Below are positions 32,171 through 36,062 of a stretch of DNA of 36,062 nucleotides, one piece after another (positions within the stretch are counted from its first letter, which is position 1; every line of letters begins with the position of its first letter). The translations under genes and the position numbers were made by a program. The notes beneath the pieces were generated by a model that was not told the origin of the DNA, made no database searches, and saw nothing but the letters and a program-made list of their open reading frames with translations. Where the stretch lies: contig CAYPCH010000023.1 of the NCBI GenBank assembly GCA_964409165.1, positions 1 to 36,062 on the forward strand. Direction: 5' to 3'. The stretch comes from CAYPCH01 sp964409165. GTDB taxonomy: Bacteria; Bacillota; Clostridia; Acetivibrionales; Acetivibrionaceae.

Positions 32171-34735
32171 ATGCCTTATACAATCAATGGTATTGGCAGT
32201 TGGTATTATGGCAGGAAAAATGAAAATACTTATGAGGGACAATGTGAATTCTGCGGCGTCCATACACATTTAAGCTCTTATGATACCACAAAGTTTTTTG
32301 TGTTTGTGTATATACCTGTGATACCCTTAGGAGGGAAACGGGTTTTGGACGAATGTCCACACTGTAAAAAGCACCGTGTCATGAGTCTCAAAGATTGGGA
32401 GAAGTTTAAAGAAGAAACAATGGATTCCCTTTATGCAAAATGGATTGAAGAGCCGAATAACATTGAAAACACAATGAAGTTGCTTCAAGCAATAGCATAC
32501 TACAAAAGCTTGGACAGACTAAAAACCATAGCCCCGGATATACGTTCCCATTGCTCACATAATGCGGAGGTAATGAACCAGTTAGGTCTGATGTATTCGT
32601 TGTTCAATGAGTTTGAAGAGGCGCAAGCTGCTTTCAATACTTCGCTTTCGGTAGAACAAAACAGAGATGTCAGTGAAAATCTTGCAGAGGCTTTAATGAA
32701 AGATCTCAAACCTGAAGAAGCTGAGCGTTTGGTTGAACATATTATTGAAGAAAGGATTATGGACAGGATTTATTATATTCGTTTGCTTATTGAGTCATAT
32801 CAATATAATGGGGATCATAGTTCTGCACTGGCAGTAATAGAGAAGTTTGAAACTGCCTTCCCTGAATTAAAAAACAACAAAACTATAATAACATACAGAA
32901 GAAAATCAGAGCGCTACCATGATAAACAGCGTAGTATAAAGGGTTCTTTAATTAAAGATAATTTAATCAAAAGGGATAAAAAGGATAAAAAGCATTTATC
33001 ATTTATACTTCCAAAACTTATTTTTCCTGCTATTGTTACGATTGTATTGATCATTTACGTGATAAGTGCATTTATAATAGGTTTATCAAGAGAAGTATAT
33101 CTGGTGAACGGTTTGAATAAACCCTACACTGTTGAAGTTAACGGCAAGAGTATAAAACTTGAATCTATGAGCAGAAAGAAGGTTAAACTGGCGGAGGGCA
33201 CTGCAAAATTTGGTATATTGGATATGAATACTTATAGGCAGGATATGACTATTTACATAAAAACACCTTTTTGGTCACGTCCTTTAAACAAACCTTTACT
33301 GGTTGTAAATCCTGACAGAACTGCTGTGTTTTTATGGGAAGAAACACAGTATACAGTTGATTATATAAGTAGTAACTATAAACCCAATTACCGTTTCTAT
33401 ACAGGCAAGAGCTTTTATAACTTGAAAAGTGTGAATTATCTATTTGAAGATTTTCCTGAAACTCTTATGATGCAGGAAGGATCAAAAAAAACCAAAACCA
33501 ACTTTATTCAGTTGGATGAAGATTATTTGAAATCAAACTACATGTATATTCTTAGTGAGCTTGAACAGGATGTTGCCGAGTCGTATGCAAAATCACGGTT
33601 ACATTATGAGCCTGATAATGAAGTGAACCTTTATGTTTATTTGTCCTTATGTGATAAAGAAAGCGGCATAAACTTCTTAAGAACAAAATTGGCTCAAAGA
33701 CCTGTAATAATTAACTGGCACAGAATTTATCAAGATTATATGCAAAGGAATGACCCCTCACATGATTTGGTAGAGGAGTACTCTGATTATTTGGAAAATG
33801 AAAAGGATAACAACGCACTTTACTATCTTTTAAGCAGAGTATTGGAAGAACCCAAAGAAGCGGAGGATTTATTGCTAAAGTCTATTGAAGGCAGTGACCC
33901 ATGTCCCTATGGTTATTATGGATTGGCGTATCAGAGGATGTCAGAAGGAAATTACGAGGAGGCTTTGAGGTTTGCAGAAGAGGCTGTAAAAGCTTTGCCG
34001 GAGCAGATGGCTTTTGAGAGTGTTCATGAAGATGCGATGCTGGCGCAAGGGAGATATGATGATTTATTGCAAAAAAACAAACTTTTGCGAGAAGCAGACC
34101 CATACGACGGTAATTTAGCAGAAAGAGAAATACGTTTACATATGTACAGAGGTAATACTGACAGTGCACAAAATGCTATTTCCAAATATGTGAGCCTGAT
34201 TGAAAAAGAATATAAGGGATATAAAGAGTATGAAGGCTCTGTGCAAATTTGGGATAATTATTTAAAAGGAGTTATTGCATATTGTTCAAATGATGTGACA
34301 GCCTATAGCATGGCAATTGAAGGAATTGAATCACCTCAGTTTGCTTTTGAGAATGCGTTCATTAAAGGTGAGTTTGACAAGGCTTTAACAATTGCAACAG
34401 AAAATAGTTTTGACGGCTCATACTTTCTATTGCTTTATCTGGCACAAGATAACCCGGAGGAAGCTTCTAAATGCTTGGAACAGGCAATAAATATTCTCAA
34501 AAACGGAAATACAACTGAGCGTCTTTTGGCAGATTACCTTTCTGGAGCTAAAAATTGGGGAATAGAAGAGATAAAGTCGATAACAGTATTACCGGAAGCA
34601 AAACGTATTATTGTAGCTACATTAGGAAAATTAAATCCAGATTATCAGCAAGAACTTTTTGCATTTGCTAAAAAGCTTAACTATGACAATATATTCCCTT
34701 ATCACTTTATTGAAAAAACAGTAGGGAATAATTAG
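32171..34735 (+). CDS. Large zinc-ribbon / TPR membrane protein, function unknown
   Basis: 854 aa. The N-terminus has a zinc-ribbon pattern, C25-x2-C28 (CEFC) and C62-x2-C65 (CPHC), around a hydrophobic FVFVYIPVIPLGGKR segment. Helical repeats of TPR type follow (for example MNQLGLMYSLFNEFEEAQAA). A single transmembrane helix at about 282-305 divides the chain. The long C-terminal part resumes TPR-like repeats (YGLAYQRMSEGNYEEALRFA). GGAGGTG supports the ATG at 32171; an ATG at 32156 lies upstream of that site. Likely a membrane scaffold; no specific family is recognised. Confidence 0.75.
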   Translation: MPYTINGIGSWYYGRKNENTYEGQCEFCGVHTHLSSYDTTKFFVFVYIPVIPLGGKRVLDECPHCKKHRVMSLKDWEKFKEETMDSLYAKWIEEPNNIENTMKLLQAIAYYKSLDRLKTIAPDIRSHCSHNAEVMNQLGLMYSLFNEFEEAQAAFNTSLSVEQNRDVSENLAEALMKDLKPEEAERLVEHIIEERIMDRIYYIRLLIESYQYNGDHSSALAVIEKFETAFPELKNNKTIITYRRKSERYHDKQRSIKGSLIKDNLIKRDKKDKKHLSFILPKLIFPAIVTIVLIIYVISAFIIGLSREVYLVNGLNKPYTVEVNGKSIKLESMSRKKVKLAEGTAKFGILDMNTYRQDMTIYIKTPFWSRPLNKPLLVVNPDRTAVFLWEETQYTVDYISSNYKPNYRFYTGKSFYNLKSVNYLFEDFPETLMMQEGSKKTKTNFIQLDEDYLKSNYMYILSELEQDVAESYAKSRLHYEPDNEVNLYVYLSLCDKESGINFLRTKLAQRPVIINWHRIYQDYMQRNDPSHDLVEEYSDYLENEKDNNALYYLLSRVLEEPKEAEDLLLKSIEGSDPCPYGYYGLAYQRMSEGNYEEALRFAEEAVKALPEQMAFESVHEDAMLAQGRYDDLLQKNKLLREADPYDGNLAEREIRLHMYRGNTDSAQNAISKYVSLIEKEYKGYKEYEGSVQIWDNYLKGVIAYCSNDVTAYSMAIEGIESPQFAFENAFIKGEFDKALTIATENSFDGSYFLLLYLAQDNPEEASKCLEQAINILKNGNTTERLLADYLSGAKNWGIEEIKSITVLPEAKRIIVATLGKLNPDYQQELFAFAKKLNYDNIFPYHFIEKTVGNN

Positions 34736-34783
34736 ATGGTCAGAATGATTGGATAGTCTGAAGGATTATGACCTGTATGTACT

Positions 34784-34830
34784 TGTGCTGGGGATAAGCT
34801 ACTTTTCTCTAGCACATAACCCTTTGTTTT
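34784..34830 (+). terminator. Probable terminator after the TPR gene
   Basis: TGTGCT (34784-34789) pairs with AGCACA (34811-34816), and the stem continues past a one-base mismatch as GGGA with TCTC/TTCT. CCCTTTGTTTT follows. The T tract is imperfect. Confidence 0.5.
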
Positions 34831-34892
34831 GCATATCTTACTAGTAGGTTTTAAATATAGATGAAGGTATTGAGCTTAATGGAGGGGGTTTC

Positions 34893-35990
34893 ATGTCAAA
34901 AGGAAAGATAAGGCACATGTTTCTTGGTGGTAACACATGTCAAGGATTTTTCAGCTACTACGATTATATATTAAGACAGGAAGATGCTACAAAAATATTC
35001 TGCATTAAAGGTGGTCCGGGTGTTGGAAAGTCAACATTTATGAAGAAAATAGGGGAAGAAATGTTAGATAGAGGCTATGATGTTGAGTTTATGCACTGTT
35101 CAAGTGATAATAACAGCCTTGACGGTGTTGTGATTCCTGCAATTAAGGTAGCTCTTTTGGATGGAACCGCACCACATGTTGTGGAGCCTAAAAACCCTGG
35201 AGCGGTGGACGAAATAATAAACCTTGGTGACTTCTGGAATGAAGCAGGTATAAGGGATAACCGGGAATACATAATAATGGACAATAAAGAAGTTGGAAGG
35301 ACTTTCAAGAGGGTATACAGATACATAAAAGCTGCGTATTCAATATATGAAGATAATATTGATATAATAAGCCAATGTATTGAAAATGCAAAAGTAAATG
35401 AGGTTTCGGAGGAATTAAGGTTCGAGGTTATAGGAGACAGAGGAATAACTTTATATGAAGGTAAAGATAGACGTCTTTTTGCCAGTGCAATAACTCCAAA
35501 TGGTCTTGTAAATTATCTCGACACAGTGCTTGATACCGAAAAGGTATACGTTATAAAAGGCAAACCCGGAACAGGAAGTGAGAGAGTCTTGGGGAAAATA
35601 AAAGATGCGGCTGTTGAAAGAGGTTTTGATGTTGAATCCTTTTACTGCGCATTAAGCCCGCTTAAGCTTGAACACCTTGTAATACCAGAGTTAGGTGCTT
35701 CAATTACAACATCGAATGAATTTCATAACACAAATGTAAAGAATTCAGATGAAATAAATCTTGATGATTATCTTGATAATTCGTTAATGGAGAAATATCG
35801 GGAAATTTTAGAAAGCAACAAGGCCATTTTTGACACCTTGTTGGATAAAGCAGTGAAAGCAGTTGCTAAGGCAAAATCGGTTCATGACAGTATGGAAAGC
35901 TATTATATACCCAATATGGACTTTGATTCTGTGCAGAAATGCCTTGAATCAACTTTGGCAAGGATTCTGAAATATTCTCAAGAGCTATAA
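34893..35990 (+). CDS. Tandem P-loop ATPase-like protein (PRK06851-like)
   Basis: 365 aa, two related halves. The first half has an intact Walker A, GGPGVGKST (40-48), followed by EFMHCSSDNNSLDGVVIP. The second half repeats the layout, with VYVIKGKPGTGSERVL at about 218-233 followed by ESFYCALSPLKLEHLVIP, but Ser229 replaces the Walker lysine, so this copy probably cannot hydrolyse ATP. The arrangement resembles an uncharacterised Firmicute family (PRK06851). GGAGGGGG precedes the ATG. Function unknown. Confidence 0.78.
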   Translation: MSKGKIRHMFLGGNTCQGFFSYYDYILRQEDATKIFCIKGGPGVGKSTFMKKIGEEMLDRGYDVEFMHCSSDNNSLDGVVIPAIKVALLDGTAPHVVEPKNPGAVDEIINLGDFWNEAGIRDNREYIIMDNKEVGRTFKRVYRYIKAAYSIYEDNIDIISQCIENAKVNEVSEELRFEVIGDRGITLYEGKDRRLFASAITPNGLVNYLDTVLDTEKVYVIKGKPGTGSERVLGKIKDAAVERGFDVESFYCALSPLKLEHLVIPELGASITTSNEFHNTNVKNSDEINLDDYLDNSLMEKYREILESNKAIFDTLLDKAVKAVAKAKSVHDSMESYYIPNMDFDSVQKCLESTLARILKYSQEL

Positions 35991-36018
35991 GTGAATTTTA
36001 GAACCGATAAATACAGTG

Positions 36019-36055
36019 GCAGCAGAAGAGTCAATAAATAAAATTCTTCTGCTGC
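36019..36055 (+). terminator. Terminator after the tandem P-loop gene
   Basis: GCAGCAGAAGA (36019-36029) pairs perfectly with TCTTCTGCTGC (36045-36055). The window ends before any T tract can be seen. Confidence 0.6.
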
Positions 36056-36062
36056 TGGAAAT

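Noticed and set aside
1..36062. CRISPR arrays, tRNA or rRNA genes, insertion sequences, prophage genes
   Set aside because: No regularly spaced direct repeats, cloverleaf sequences, transposase or phage structural genes were seen on either strand.

Overview
The window reads as a chromosomal segment of a low-G+C, cellulosome-producing clostridium close to Acetivibrio (Clostridium) thermocellus and its relatives. The main pointers are a GH9-CBM3c-dockerin cellulase whose two dockerin repeats carry the Ser-Thr recognition pair, AT-rich intergenic DNA, clostridial housekeeping genes with strong Shine-Dalgarno sites, and frequent GTG/TTG starts. An exact 100-base run of N (2613-2712) marks a scaffold gap in a draft assembly.

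Positions 1-9763 (all +): the tail of an unidentified membrane protein, then the two-component pair degS-degU, then a Gram-positive Tad/Flp pilus locus. The pilus locus runs from an interrupted small gene (start codon visible, body in the gap) through tadE, a TadG-like gene, cpaB, a REC-domain tadZ/cpaE, cpaF/tadA, tadB and tadC, and closes with a strong bidirectional terminator. Positions 9764-10567 have no credible protein gene on either strand, but the minus strand carries a clear cyclic di-GMP-I riboswitch with its own promoter. No gene follows it: its transcript runs only into the tad terminator.

Positions 10318-21472 (+) are mostly core metabolism and replication: phosphoglucomutase (promoter and large terminator visible), dnaE, a trp RNA-binding attenuation protein (mtrB/TRAP), a small DUF2007-type protein, pfkA, a hotdog thioesterase and pgsA. 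The 3' end of pgsA runs into an out-of-frame relic of a GlnQ-type amino-acid ABC transporter ATPase. The secreted GH9 cellulase follows. A 75-nt two-hairpin element occurs twice, after degU and after pgm, with changes between the copies that preserve base pairing.

Positions 21577-27086 (-) hold a probable OmpR-type regulator / sensor kinase / SIMPL protein / lipoprotein operon and a membrane-anchored chemoreceptor without an extracellular sensor. Positions 27437-35990 (+) hold a full-length chemoreceptor, a Y-family DNA polymerase joined to a VanZ-like membrane protein, a large zinc-ribbon/TPR membrane protein, and a tandem P-loop ATPase-like protein whose second P-loop has lost its lysine.

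The most interesting unit is the left third. A DegSU pair precedes a pilus operon whose localization ATPase has a fully conserved phosphoacceptor domain closely resembling that of DegU, and the far end of the operon is met by an orphan c-di-GMP sensing RNA on the opposite strand. This suggests that pilus output may be tuned by both phosphorylation and c-di-GMP. The link is inference; the individual parts are visible in the sequence.
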